Of a DNA stretch of 64,000 nt, positions 20,676 to 31,851 are shown piece by piece (positions within the stretch are counted from its first letter, which is position 1; every line of letters starts with the position of its first letter). Origin of the DNA: Piezodorus guildinii (Eukaryota > Arthropoda > Insecta > Hemiptera > Pentatomidae); assembly GCA_023052935.1 (NCBI GenBank), contig CM041298.1, positions 63,482,217 to 63,546,216 of the forward strand. Direction: 5' to 3'. Under the pieces are notes generated by a model, which saw only the letters and a list, made by a program, of their open reading frames with translations, had not been told where the DNA came from and searched no databases. The position numbers and the translations under genes are program-made.

Positions 20676-20678
<3 letters not shown>
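20415..20678 (-). repeat. Gypsy 5' LTR
   Basis: 264 bp partner of 6835-7094. The 22 bp between it and gag (20393-20414) must hold the primer-binding site, but it does not start with TGG as a tRNA 3' CCA complement would. Either the primer is unusual or the site has mutated. Confidence 0.88.

Positions 20679-20682
<4 letters not shown>

Positions 20683-20740
<58 letters not shown>
20683..20740. repeat. (TA)n microsatellite
   Basis: About 29 TA repeats after a short CACA lead, sitting between the gypsy 5' LTR and a decayed LINE 3' end, where a poly(A) tail would be expected. Confidence 0.95.
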
Positions 20741-20744
<4 letters not shown>

Positions 20745-21733
20745 ATATTTACAAATGTATTATAAAATTTATTGATTAAATGTGATACATTATACACTGC
20801 CATGATTCACATGTAGGGATAATACACATTGGCAGCTCTCTATGCTAAACTAGAATGTCTCGGGGCCATCTTCTTTTCTGGAGCTTCGGAGGATTATCTG
20901 GGATTGGAGAGAAAGCGAGGATTGAAACTTGTGGATTAGAGTAGGACTGGAGTTTGTCATGAATAAATGGTTCGCGCCAGGTCAGCAACATAGGGAACAT
21001 TAAGGTGTTTATGGATGAGTTTATTTGTGACAAATAAGGAGCATTGAGGATTTTTCGAAGGATTTTTGATTGTAAGGATTGGATACGGGAAGAATTTGAT
21101 GGTTTAGTTGAGCCCCAAATCTTCACTCCATAAGTCCACATAGGTCTTATGATAGTCATGTAGATGAGCCTTTGTACTTAAGTGGAAGGTTTGAGCGTTT
21201 GTCCAGTAAGTGTTATAGTAGTCGAAAACGTCGGGCAGTTTCTTTTCGTTTCAGTCTTGTATGGGGGTTCCAAGTAAGACGTTTGGCAAAGTGCAGTCCT
21301 AGATATTGGATCTCTTCAACCGGGACAAGAGGAGTGTTATTGAAGGATACTGTTGGGCAGGATGTCATACCTTTACGACGAAGGGTAAAGATAATTTGGT
21401 AGGAGTCATTGGAATTAATGTTTAATCTCTAATTCTGACACCATACTTCAAGGTCTCTGATGTGGGATTGGAGAGTTTGGGAGGCAGTAGTTGGATCTTT
21501 GTTGACTGATAACACACAAGTGTCATCAGCATAGGTAGAAAGGGATGTATTAGGATGGGATTGGATATCAGTTGTATAAACAATGAGTTTTAATATACTG
21601 CCTTGCGGAACATCAGCATACTAATTAAAAAGGGATGAATAGGAACTATTGTGATTTAATTAAGGACCTGTCAGTGAGGCAGGACTGGATAATGAGGAAG
21701 TATGTAGGAGGGAAGAATTTACGGAGTCACTTT
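20741..21733 (-). pseudogene. Decayed Jockey-type LINE (J2 family), 3' part
   Basis: Aligns along its whole length with the 3' half of the J2 LINE at 52258-54331: the same 3' UTR ('tttattgatatttacaa', 'catgtag'), then RT thumb and C-terminal region (TYGVKIWGSTKPSNSSRIQSL and KILRKILNAPY), then the palm region. Many frameshifts and stops are present. It ends abruptly near 21733, consistent with 5' truncation. Confidence 0.85.
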
Positions 21734-22474
21734 AATATTAAAATTCATAAATAAATTATGTATGTATTTCTACATCATTTCCTATAAAGAAATAAATATT
21801 TGAATAAGACACACTATGTATCGATTTTTCACTGATTACTCTAAAAAATGCTCACCAACGTAAGTATATAAATGACATTTTATCAAAAATTGTTTTGATT
21901 CTCTATTTATATTAAATTAAATAATAATAACTTTGTTACAGCGCCTGACGTTTTATCATGTGACGGCTAATAAAACGTAAGTAGAATTTTTTTCGTATCA
22001 TATTTCCAATCTCTTGATTTTTTATTAGGTTACCAAAATTCCCTTTAGGTATTTTCCGGGTATCTAACAGGAATATTATTATCATTTGTTAATTTACGGG
22101 GGATCCCGTCTGATTTTCTGTAAATAAATCACTTTATACTAATTTCATTTTCGTTTTTCAGTTAGTTTTAAGTATATTTGTATGTATTTAATAGCATATA
22201 GGTTGCGAATATTGTATTTCTAAGGTACTTTGAAGTATAGAAAAATAGGAAGTTGCGAAAAACGTAATTTACGTATTAAAGGTAGAGATATTCCTGGTTC
22301 CAAAATCAACTAATATATAAACTTTTTTTCTTTCTTGTGTGTATATATTGTAAGATATATTTTTCGGGATTAGAATTCTTTTCGGAAATAATATTTGTGA
22401 TATAGATAGTTGATATAATATATTAAAAAGAAATGTTATGTTCAAAAATACATAAGGAAGAGGTGTAAGTTCGT
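21734..22474. other. AT-rich, nothing recognised
   Basis: No gene, RNA or repeat recognised between two LINE fragments. Confidence 0.5.
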
Positions 22475-22907
22475 CATAATAATAATAATAATAGGCTTAC
22501 CGAACCCGAAGGTTCGATGCCGATACCACCAAACTTCGCCTGCACAGACTCGTCCAATGTTCACCGGTCAAGCCCAAGCCCCCGAGATCAGCCTTAATGC
22601 AATCCTCCCATCGACGCTTCGGTCTACCTTTCGGACGCCTACCAGTCGGTTCAGCGAATACCAACTTTCTCGGAATCCGTTCCTCACTAAGCCCAACAAC
22701 TTTACGCGCCCATTTGAGTCTCCGCGATGCTATCAACTCAATTATATTCACAGGGTACAAACTCCGCGATTCCGCGTTGTGCAACCTTCTAAACTCCCCA
22801 GTGGCCTCATCTCTCTTCGGACCAAATATTTTACGCAGTACCTTATTCTCGAAAACCTTAAGCCGTTGTTTATCCTTCAAAGTAAGCGGCCACGTTTCGC
22901 ATCCTTA
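22475..22907 (-). pseudogene. RTE-like LINE, 3' end with (TAT)n tail
   Basis: Minus-strand frame of 127 residues with the C-terminal signature of RTE-like LINE proteins: FENKVLRKIFGPKRDE, an RRLKWARKVVGLSEERIPRK block and PTGRRPKGRPKRRWEDCI. The element ends in an ATA/TAT microsatellite at about 22478-22493 instead of poly(A). A shorter copy of the same 3' end, with the same tail type, is at 51163-51317. 5' truncated at about 22907. Confidence 0.75.
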
Positions 22908-23046
22908 AAGAACCGTTGGAAGAATAATAGTTGTATGTTCGTCATAGGTAATTTAAAATGAAGGAAAATTCATTATCACGAGGGATTGTTATATATAATA
23001 ATTTATATTCCTTAGCTTAAGTAATCTTTAAAATTTAGTTTTTATA

Positions 23047-23050
<4 letters not shown>

Positions 23051-23078
<28 letters not shown>
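23051..23078 (+). repeat. Poly(A) run
   Basis: About 28 A abutting the 3' end of SINE-2. On the SINE strand this reads as poly(T). Confidence 0.9.
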
Positions 23079-23082
<4 letters not shown>

Positions 23083-23395
23083 TGCCACTACAACCCATGA
23101 AGAGTCTTGGGCTCAGTACATATAGAGATTCGTACTGGTTCAAGGCCGACGGCCGTGCAATGGGGTGATTCGGCCGAGATCACGTTCTGACGCCAGGATT
23201 TTCCCCATTTTTGGGTACCCACTTTGTAGAGGCTGGGTCTGTCCCAGGAGGGTCTTTATACCCGGATCGTCCCTGGCTGAAATAACAGAATAAATAATTT
23301 TCCGTCTCAAACGGGATTCGAACCCAAGACCCGAAGCACAGTAGACTAGCGCTCTATCTACTATACTAGACAACGCCGCTCTCCCGACAGATAAA
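23079..23395 (-). repeat. SINE-2, tRNA-derived SINE
   Basis: Minus strand. The head folds like a tRNA: A-box region around TGTCTAGTATAGTAGATAG (near 23350-23375) and a consensus B box GGTTCGAATCCC (near 23310). A ~230 bp body unlike SINE-1 follows. The open frame 23140-23373 is incidental. It is unlikely to be a working tRNA gene because the body continues without a tRNA-like 3' acceptor end. The tail is oddly T-rich on the SINE strand. Confidence 0.7.
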
Positions 23396-23402
23396 AAAAA
23401 AA

Positions 23403-24000
23403 AGAGATAAAAATAAGTGAAACTATTAAAGAATTAATTACATTTAATTTCTTTAGAAGCATGTGTTTTATTGAAAAAAACAATTATATTATTATATAAA
23501 GTAATCAGTTAGTTTTATCGGCTTTTCCTCACTCTTACAAGGTTGTGTATTAGATAATATTTTTTCTAAAATTTTTAGCTTTCCAACAGTATATTATACA
23601 TGTTTATTACTGTTCTTATATTCAAATCCAAAAAAATGCATTAAAAAAATATACTTTCAGTTTTATCATTTAGTTGGATATCGAATTCGTTCAACTTACA
23701 TGTTTACCTGTTTTTTATCAATATGGTAACAAAATGATACGGTTATTTTTATAGAATCTACAAAATTAAAGGTAGTTTAGAGCAAACAATTTAAAATATC
23801 GGCATTTAAGCCTCATCAGACTATTTCAATCAGAATGAAGCCTGCATGATATTAATTCTTCTTAAATTGTACACCAATATAGCGAGTTTCATCAAAATCG
23901 TTAGTGCAGTTTTTGAGAAAATCGTAAAAAGGTGCAAAATGCACGTTATAAAGTGGCTCGTCTGGTTAGCTGATTTTGATGAAAACATTTTAATAGTTAA
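23403..24000 (+). repeat. HINE-like element, copy D (ends missing)
   Basis: Diverged internal part of the family: 'agataaaaataagtgaaac', 'ctttccaacagtatattatac', 'gcatttaagcct' and 'aaaatgcacgttataaagtgg' in family order. Neither terminal motif is present. Confidence 0.75.
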
Positions 24001-24594
24001 ACAAGTAAAAGTTGTGGCATATTAAAAAAATAGGCATAGAAATATTTGCCGAAATTAAATTTCGTGGGTCAAAGCGATGTCATTCTTCCTAGTTTTCGAG
24101 CTAATAGTTAGATTTCTTCGATAAAATAAAAATTACTATCGTTAAATTTAGGTATTTCTACTATAAAATCGAGTTTTACATAATTTATATATATTTCTGC
24201 GGCTAAAACTGAATAGGTTTTATAAAAAGAGAGGGAAAAAAAGGGGTTTCTATGGAAATAAAAACTTATTTTAAGTAAAGGCTTTAGAAAAGGGATCAGA
24301 AAAAAGCCATCAGAGATTTGTCGAACCATGAAGCCAGTTGTCGTTGCCTTTTGGGAGAGGCACAATATTTATCTAGATTTTTTTTCAAAAATCAAAAGCA
24401 GCTTATTTTACTTTCAAATATTACATAAAATAAAAATATTGTTTTTTGTTTTTTTTAGTTTATTCAATTAAAATATTTATGATTTAGGTAGTCCGAATTC
24501 CCTTATTCTAATAAAAGTACTAACGAAATCCTTTATATAATCTTCAGTTCGAGAATTTTTTTTCCAAACATTTATTTTAGAACCAGAATGATAT

Positions 24595-24790
24595 ATTGTT
24601 ACTTTCAATCACTTAAGTATGAAATAAATAGTACGTGTTGTGATCGTGAAAATTTTCAAGTTTGAGTTTTCAATGGTAATACGTCTTTTAGAGTCTCCTG
24701 ATTAAAAAAAAATCAAAACAAAACTTTTTACCTTTATTTAGAGTGCTTTAATGCCGATTTTTAAAAATTAATTCCTCTAAAGTATCTTAA
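24595..24790 (-). repeat. HINE-like fragment (3' end, inverted)
   Basis: Carries 'tgtgatcgtgaaaattttcaag' and 'gttttcaatggtaatacgtcttttagagtc', the inverted 3' portion of the family. The flanks are too decayed to call edges. Confidence 0.55.
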
Positions 24791-25449
24791 AATTGTTATT
24801 TTAAATTATTCACAATCTTTCCTTGTGAGAAGTCGCGAAAAATACATAATTAAGAAATATGAAGGAGTTTATTAATTAAATCAATACGTATACTAAAGAA
24901 ATATTTGTCGAGGTTGATTCTCTTTCTTTCAGAAAAATAAGAATAGTCGTTTACTTTTGGAAAGCTTAAGATTTTTTTCTTCTTCTAGTTTATAGAAAAA
25001 AATTCAAGTTTTGATATTATTGGTATACTATTTTCTAAGAGCATATTATTGACTTCGTTTACCAGTGTAAAGATCATCTCATTTTCTATGTATTTAAACA
25101 AATAAAAGTTGTAAAGAAATATGTTTTATGTATCTTAACCATGGTTAACACATTATGGTCTCTCAAACATTATTTGTACAAATTTTCTAGTTTTGGCTTA
25201 TTAATGTAATGTTAACCAAGAAAAAAAAAGAAACCTCCCTGAAAATTTGTACTACGTCAAATAAATTTCATGATACGTTGAACGGGAATGACGGATAAAA
25301 AAAAAATCATTTGTCCGCCATACGAATTTATGAATACCAAATACATAGATCGTTATGCTTCGATAGAGAATCATATTCCATAATAACAAAAAAAAATAAA
25401 TAAATAATAACCAAAATTAAAAATGGTCGAAAAATAGCGGAGATAGTTT
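24791..25449. other. AT-rich, with a possible family-Y scrap
   Basis: No gene recognised. Positions 25280-25450 share short phrases ('aaaaaatcatttgtccgcc', 'aaatagcggagatag') with the repeat at 32868-33500. Confidence 0.4.
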
Positions 25450-26920
25450 GAAGGAACTTAGTGATGACTATTTCTTGAATGGATGGAACAATACCATCTT
25501 AAGAAATATTTATCGATGAGCAAACTGGGAGACAGCTACTGTGCTCCAAGAACTTATAGCTAAAATTGGGTAAGAAGAAGTGATACCTAGTGTCTGGTTA
25601 AAGGGCCAAATAGTGCCAATTTATAAAAGAAAGGGGGGCATCACGCAATGTAAGAACCATAGGGAATCATGTTACTCAATATTGCATATAAGGTATTTTC
25701 TATTGCTTTATATAGGAGGATAGTCCCATGTGCCGACAGTACTAGGAGACTACCAAGGAGGTTTTCGGCGCAACACATCCACTATAGATCAGATTTTTTC
25801 TATTCGAAGGATCATTGAGAAGATGAGGGAATTCGAAAGGTCTATGTGGATGCTTTTTGTAGATTTTGAAGCGGAATATGACACTATTAACAGGGAATCT
25901 TTGTTTGTGGCTATGGGAGAGTTGGGAGTACCAGATAAACTCATCAGGCTGACCAGGTGTACCTTAGTGCTCAACAAATGACGAGTTAAGAGACCGAGTA
26001 GACCCTCAGACTCTTTTGAAGTAAGTAATGGATTAAGGCAAGGGGATCCATTAGCTCCTCTACTATTTAATATTGTTCTACACGCTATTGTGAAACGAGC
26101 TGAACTGGACCCAGGAGGAACCATCTACACCAAGATGACCCAGATAATGGCATACGCAGATGATGTGGTGGTCATTGGAAGATCCCTATTTAGCGTGAGA
26201 GGTGAGTTCACAAAGCTTGATACAGAAGCAAGGCGTGTGGGTGGGTCTTAGAGTTAATGAAGGGAAAACCAAGGTAATGGCATGCAGAAGGAAAAAACCA
26301 GTGCATCCTCAACGTACATGTGTCATTAGGGATTACACGCTGGAAGTGGTGAGCAGTTTTAGCTACCTCGGGGTCCGTATCAATGAAGATGCTGATGAGG
26401 ATGAGGATATAAGAGCTAGATTGGTGGCTGAGAATAAAGCATATTTTGCTCTTATTAAGCTATTCAAAAGTAGATTGCTGAGCAGGACCACTAAAATTAG
26501 GCTGTACAAGACGCTTGTTAGACCAGTGACAACATGTGGATGTGAGACATGGACGTTTTACAAGACTGCTTCTGAAAAATTGGACCGATTTGAAAGAAAA
26601 GTTGATGGATCTTCGGACCAGTCCAAAGGTCAGGAAGATGGAGGATAAGGACAAACAAGGAAGTATATCGGCTGTATCAGGAATTAGCAGTGTCCGTGTT
26701 CGTAAAGATCCAGCGTCTTAAATGGCTAGGCACACGATCCTGATGAAGTGCGACCGGGAGTAAGACCCAAGACCAGATGGCGGGACAATGCTCCGAAAGC
26801 TAGGAATAACGACAACTGCAGAAGATAGAGCACAGTAGGAAGGGCTGGTTGAGCAGGCCAAGGACAGCTATATGCGTCTGTTATGCCAGTAGAAGAGGAA
26901 GAATAGCAAACATTGTTTTC
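25450..26920 (+). pseudogene. RTE-like LINE RT, 5' truncated and broken
   Basis: RT of a non-LTR element on the plus strand. Pieces in order: WLKGQIVPIYKRKGG; YQGGFRRNTSTIDQIF and LFVDFEAEYDTINRE; GLRQGDPLAPLLFNIVL; the catalytic YADD (26153-26164); RVNEGKTKVMACRRK; SSFSYLGVRINED; and LYKTLVRPVTTCGCETWTF. The endonuclease is missing and at least one stop and several frameshifts separate the pieces, so it is inactive. The motif style resembles the fuller copy at 40451-41640, from which it differs clearly in sequence. Confidence 0.85.
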
Positions 26921-26996
26921 TAATTATTTTTAATAATTCGTTTTTCTTAAGCTTTTTGATTAATATATATTGCTATTTATATAAGTTAATTATCTA

Positions 26997-26999
<3 letters not shown>

Positions 27000-27065
<66 letters not shown>
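27000..27065. repeat. (TA)n microsatellite
   Basis: More than 30 TA repeats. The open frame through it (26956-27234) is translated microsatellite. Confidence 0.95.
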
Positions 27066-27073
<8 letters not shown>

Positions 27074-27168
27074 ATATAAATTGTAAGATTTGTTTAGAGA
27101 TTATAAACCATTGTGTAATGATTTTTCATATGAGATCTTCAAGTAATTGCTTTATTCTCGGTTCCTGT

Positions 27169-28091
27169 TTAACCTCTAACCTCTCTGTAGGTGGGTTCTG
27201 CAGACCCCAGAGCATCTTTAAAGTTGGCTATTGAAACCTGACATTTCCTGTCTCGACATGATTGTAATATAGCACTCTTTTTTAGTCAGTTTTTATCCAG
27301 TATCGCTTTTGGACAGTGTTTTTGGGATCCTATAGACCCCACCTCACCATTACTGTTCGGATTTATTGAAAGTGTGTTTTTCAATTTGTTAAAAGAAATG
27401 TCTCGTGATATTTTTCATTTTTCACACTTTTTTTAATTTTAGTAAGAAGCTGGGATTACCCTTTAACAAATTAAAGGATCACATTACCAGACGGTCAGAA
27501 AATCCCAAGCTTCCCCGGGAGCTTCGGTTTAAAGCTTAATGATTATTAGGGAAAAAAAAACCCGAAAAATCTAACATATATAGTCAGGAGACCCCTCCGA
27601 AGAAAAGGAGGTGTTATTTTTGTCCAAGAAAACAAGGATAGGATGTAATCTATAGTTTGTATTAAATGTGAACAAAATATTTGTGGACAATGTTCGGTTT
27701 CCTATAGCAAAAAGTGTGCCTAATTTTAGCTGTGCATACTTTCTTTACAATATAAAAGTTCATTTTTTTAAATCATTTTGCGTTTTTTAAATATAATAAA
27801 CTTTAAGATAAGGACTTGTTTATATATTATTTTACAAATGTTTTCATTGCTTAGAATATAACATTTAGAAAAAAAAAGTATTTATAAAATGTATTTAATA
27901 ATATAATATTTATTCAATTTTATAAGCATCCTTTCGTGTGGTACCCATTGAAAATAGGTTGAATTAACGTATTTTATAAGAATAAATAATTCTAGATATT
28001 TTAGGATTAAAAAAAAAATGAGGTCTGGGGTCTGAGAGACCCCATCTCACCAATTTTGACTATTAATTTCACTTTTTCAGTAAAAGGTTAA
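27169..28091 (+). mobile_element. Internally deleted piggyBac-like element
   Basis: Bounded by TTAA at 27169-27172 and 28088-28091, the target site piggyBac duplicates. The inner ends read CCTCTAACC on the left and, inverted, CCTTTTACT on the right. Subterminal copies of AGACCCC lie at about 27198, 27335, 28023 and 28036, three of them next to a CTCACC-like motif. They include a hairpin GGGGTCT-GAG-AGACCCC at about 28026-28042. The interior holds only the C-terminus of a transposase, so the element cannot move itself. Confidence 0.7.
27447..27722 (+). pseudogene. piggyBac transposase C-terminal remnant
   Basis: Plus-strand remnant. KKLGLPFNKLKDHITRRSEN matches the end of the DDE domain region. 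A cysteine-rich domain follows: RRCYFC, then CIKCEQNICGQCSVSYSKKC ending at a stop (27720-27722). This is the C-terminal zinc-binding domain that contacts subterminal DNA in piggyBac transposases. Stops after ELRFKA and after RKQG, and one frameshift before the final cysteines, inactivate it. The catalytic core is absent. Confidence 0.75.
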
Positions 28092-28194
28092 TATAAAATC
28101 TTAAAGAAAGAATTTTCCAACCAAGCCACCTCCGTTTTCTCTATTTTTGCCTTCGATTCGCTGTCTTTTAAGTATAATAATTACGAGATGAAAT

Positions 28195-29600
28195 TAATTG
28201 GTGAGGTTCTGGCTAATATTGATACTGTTTAATATCAATGAATGGGCTACGACCAATGATTTGAAGCTGAATGTTGGAAAAACCAAATTCATCTTCATCG
28301 GTTCCCAGAACCTTCTCAATTCTCTTCCGTATTATCCTCTACTTCACCTCAACAAACTGTCTATCCATTTTCACACCTCAGAAATCTTAGTGTCATTGAT
28401 CAAAACTATCCTGCAGTGACCACATGTCTCAAATCACCCGCAAATGAATTATTAGACAATCCCTAATTTTTCGTGATTCCATCCCTTCTAAAACCCGTAT
28501 GCTACTCTGTATGGTCTTTTCCCTTATTTTGACTACCGTTGTCTCCTATATAGCGGACAGTCTGAGAAATTCAAGATGAGACTCAAAGGACTTATGAATT
28601 ATTTCATTAGATTTACATGTGAATTTCTCAGACTCTCCCATGTTTCTAGAAGGTATACCAAGTTGATTTGGCTCTATCCCACTTTCCGCCGGCAATACCT
28701 CCTTGGAGTCTGTCTCTTCCAGTTTCACAATACAAAAAAACATCTTTATATCCTTAATGTGCTTACCACTTATTCCTCATTCATTCATTAAACAATAGAT
28801 CCCAACCCATACACTGATCTGCCTCCTTTAATAAATCCTTTGTCATTCGTGCTATACTATTTTGGAATTCCTTACCTATATCCATTCGTAAAGCCTTATC
28901 TTTAGCAACATTTAAACATCAATTATTTTTACATCTCTTTAACCATCAATCTTTCCAACATATGTATTATCTTAAGCACAGTCACACGTCTCTCATTGGT
29001 ATTCTGGTCAAAGGTAGCTCTATCCCGAATCCTGAAACAAATACCTTCAAGGTATCTTCCTATTCCAATCCTTGTGAGCCAGAAATCCTTCCTATATCTT
29101 TGACCTTCTTACTCCGCGCTTTTCCGTGCACACCCTAAATACAATATCCCAACCCACCGATCTATACCTACCCTCTCATAGAACAGCGTCCTTTGAAAAG
29201 TACTTCATCATCCGTGCTACCATACTTTGGAAATCATTACCCATCTCCCTCCGAATAGTGTCATCCCTAACCACTTTCAAACAACAAATATTTATCCATC
29301 TCCTCTAAAAACAATCTTCCGCAAATATGTGAAAAATCTATACTTTGATGATACATTACTAAACATTCGATGTTATCTGCTTTTATTTATATTATTTTTA
29401 TAGTTACTTAACTAAATAATTATGTTCCAAATGAAGCCGGAAAAATTGGACTTCCTATGTTCTCTGTAAATTATTCTTAAGGGATGAAATGTCTGTTATA
29501 TATTTTTAATTAAGTCTTAAAAGATCAGACAAATAACATTGTAGTGTACATATTTGTTATTCTTAGTGGACTACTCGATCCTGAATAAAATCCCTTTTCA
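28195..29600 (+). pseudogene. CR1/L2-like LINE fragments, two overlapping 3' ends
   Basis: The plus strand carries NINEWATTNDLKLNVGKTKFIF, a typical RT post-palm motif of CR1/L2/Jockey-type LINEs, followed by heavily shifted RT C-terminal sequence. The C-terminal block (a 'vIRATILWKSLPISLR' type motif) occurs twice, near 28840-28990 and near 29190-29310. Either two truncated copies lie side by side or an internal duplication took place. A related 3' end occurs at 31618-31850. Confidence 0.65.
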
Positions 29601-29929
29601 TTTCTTTTCATCTAATTAAAAAAAATTACATTTAATTAATCTGTTGGTGTTGACTGCCGTTAAAATTTTTCTCTTGTATCTTATATCGGCTATATATCAC
29701 TCTTTTAAAATATGTAAAAGTAGTTTCCGGGAAAGGATAAAATCTAGGGGGCTCTTCAGGCTGAGAGCATCGAATGAAAAGCTCTTCCCATGTAATTAAA
29801 TAGCGGACCGTTTGAGGGTGCTCTGTTACATGTTTTAATTATGTTTGATAATGTTTTTCCCTTACTTTTTTTTTTTATCATGCTAAACTTGGACGTAAGG
29901 GAGGAAGGGGGTGGGTTAGAACACCCGGC

Positions 29930-30140
29930 CGCTCCCTTTTTCCATGGAATCTTCATCATCATCATCGGCCCAGCGCAATTATTTCCTGTGAGGATTCCTG
30001 GGAGCCTTCAATATTACTTCATGGGCAGCTGGTATTTCGGCCCGGGCCTACTCCACTAACCCGAATTATATTCCCCTGCCTCTGAGATATCTCCTAATGC
30101 AGGTACTGAAAGGCGCGGAATTTCGTACATCCTTCAAGTT
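29930..30140 (-). repeat. Possible LINE 3' end with (GAT)n tail
   Basis: GC-richer block next to 'catcatcatcatc'. On the minus strand this is a non-coding stretch ending in GATGATGATGATG, the tail type of RTE elements (compare 41612-41625). I found no protein motif and no second copy. Confidence 0.3.
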
Positions 30141-30344
30141 AAATTAAATGGTCAGTGGCCCATCATATATTAAATAAGAAAAAAAACCCTCATAAATATC
30201 AATATTGAAAATAATTTTGGTAGAAGAAAAATGCGTAAATAGGAGAAATACCAGGATATAGGAAACAATTTAGGACATAAGAACGGAAAAAGAGGGTAGA
30301 GTATGTTAGATATAAAACAGGATCGCAAGTTTTTTTACTATAAT

Positions 30345-30420
30345 TTATCTATAAATGAAATATATAGTAAGGAAAAGTATTGTGGTTGGTAATGGTTTTC
30401 TAAAAGAGTTCCAAAAGACT
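30345..30420 (-). repeat. HINE-like scrap (3' end, inverted)
   Basis: Short inverted 3' end ('atgaaatatatagtaaggaaaagtattgtgg') of the family, 140 bp before full copy E. Confidence 0.5.
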
Positions 30421-30558
30421 TTTTTTTTTTATCTTTTCAAAAAACAATTTAAGTTATGTTGGATAGGTACACTTACAATTGCTTGCGACTTTTTTTCTTT
30501 GTAGGGTCTTGCACAATATATTTGTTTCTCAACTTGATCTCAAATGTACCTAATGGTA

Positions 30559-31481
30559 AAAAATCTGGTGCGGGCAACACACGACTTTCACTTACCTCAA
30601 TTTTTAAAATCAATGAAAGGATTTTCAAATACAGTTAGAGATAAAAATACGTGAAATTATTAAGGAATTAATCAAATTAAATTTCTATAGAAACATGTGT
30701 TTTATTAAAAAATCTATTATATTATTATCTAATATAATCAGTTAGTTTTATCTTCTTTTCATCACTCTCTATTAACTTTTAAAGCTTGTGTATCAGATGA
30801 TATTTTTTCTAAAATCTTTAGCTTACCAACGGTATATCATACATGTATATTACTGCTCTTATGTTCAAAAACGAAAAATTGCATTAAAAAAATATTTTTT
30901 CTGTTTTCTCCTTTAGTTGGGTATCGAATTTATTCAATTTATATATTTACCAGTTTTTTATCAGCGTTAACAAGATAATCTAGTTATTATTATTGAATCT
31001 ACAAAATTAAAGGTACTTTAGGGGAAGACAATTTAAAATATCGGCATTTAAGCCCTGTCAGACCATTTTTATCTAAATAAAACCTACATGATATTAAAGC
31101 CCATTAAATTTTACATCGATATAGCGAGTTTAATCAAAATCGTCGGAACAGTTTTTGAGAAAATCAAAAAAAGGTGCAAAATGCATGGTATAAAGTGCCT
31201 CATCTGGTAGGCTCATTTAGATGAAAAAAGTTTTGTCACGTCTCGGGCGTATAGTTGTCTTAAATATGAAATTTCAGTTTCATAGGACTTACCGTTTCCG
31301 CCCGGGAGTTACCACACACACACACACAGACACACACACACACACACACAGACCTTTTTGCGGGACTTGGTTATTTGGACTCAGGGGACCCTAAAACGTG
31401 TATTTCCGTTGAAAACTGGAATTCGAAAATTTTCACGATCGCAATACTTCCCCTTACTATATATAGTAAGTGAAAGTAAAA
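30559..31481 (+). mobile_element. HINE-like element, copy E (best preserved)
   Basis: Complete 923 bp copy and the best reference for the family. 5' AAAAATCTGGTGCGGGC, subterminal ACTTTCACTTACC, an interior without a coding frame, and a CA microsatellite at 31312-31350. Then come 'gacctttttgcgggacttgg' and 'cgaaaattttcacgatcgc', the perfect 18 bp palindrome CTTACTATATATAGTAAG (31453-31470), and the end TGAAAGTAAAA. No direct repeat longer than the A/T junction flanks it. Confidence 0.88.
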
Positions 31482-31617
31482 AACAAAACAAAAACATAAC
31501 AGCATTTTGTCAGCTCTCTCATCAGACATTTACTGTGAGTAGTAAATGGTCACACCTCATGGGTAGGGAGGGATAGAGCCGTAGGATTAGATATTACACA
31601 CTATGCACCTACATATT

Positions 31618-31851
31618 ATGTATTATATCTATTTTTATAAATATCTTCTTTGGGAATCCCTTGCCTATATCCATTCTTAAAGCCTTATCTTTAACCACTT
31701 GTACATCAATTATTTTTTCATCTCCCCAACCATCAAGCTTTCCAACATATGTAATATCTTAAGCTATAGATGATAACTATTCATTTTTTCAAAATTATAT
31801 ATTTATATGTAAGTCTTAAAATACCAGACAAATAACATTTGTAATTTACAT
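31618..31851 (+). pseudogene. CR1/L2-like LINE 3' end
   Basis: Closely resembles 28855-28985 and 29500-29560: 'gggaatcccttgcctatatccattc', 'aagccttatctttaaccac' and 'aagtcttaaaataccagacaaataac'. It is a 5'-truncated 3' end abutting HINE-like copy F. Confidence 0.65.

Larger units (their letters stand above)
6835..20678 (-). mobile_element. Ty3/Gypsy LTR retrotransposon, nested and duplicated
   Basis: Minus-strand element bounded by LTRs at 20415-20678 (5') and 6835-7094 (3'), both of form TGTAAAATC...ATTACA. Order on the minus strand: gag, zinc knuckle, protease, RT, RNase H, integrase. The integrase stop codon lies inside the first bases of the 3' LTR. The span is inflated by a HINE-like insertion (18499-19245), a Jockey-type LINE in the protease, and a 5.24 kb tandem duplication. 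Subtracting these leaves about 4.9 kb, normal for an env-less Gypsy element. I saw no env frame. The outer 5' LTR edge runs into a TA microsatellite and I could not confirm a target duplication. Confidence 0.88.

Noticed and set aside
22557..22961. Two overlapping plus-strand frames of more than 100 codons
   Set aside because: Antisense to the RTE-like LINE C-terminus, whose motifs are on the minus strand.
23310..23390. Possible tRNA gene
   Set aside because: Good A and B boxes, but a SINE body follows in place of a tRNA 3' half with acceptor pairing.
26956..27234. 92-codon frame across the TA tract
   Set aside because: Translated microsatellite.
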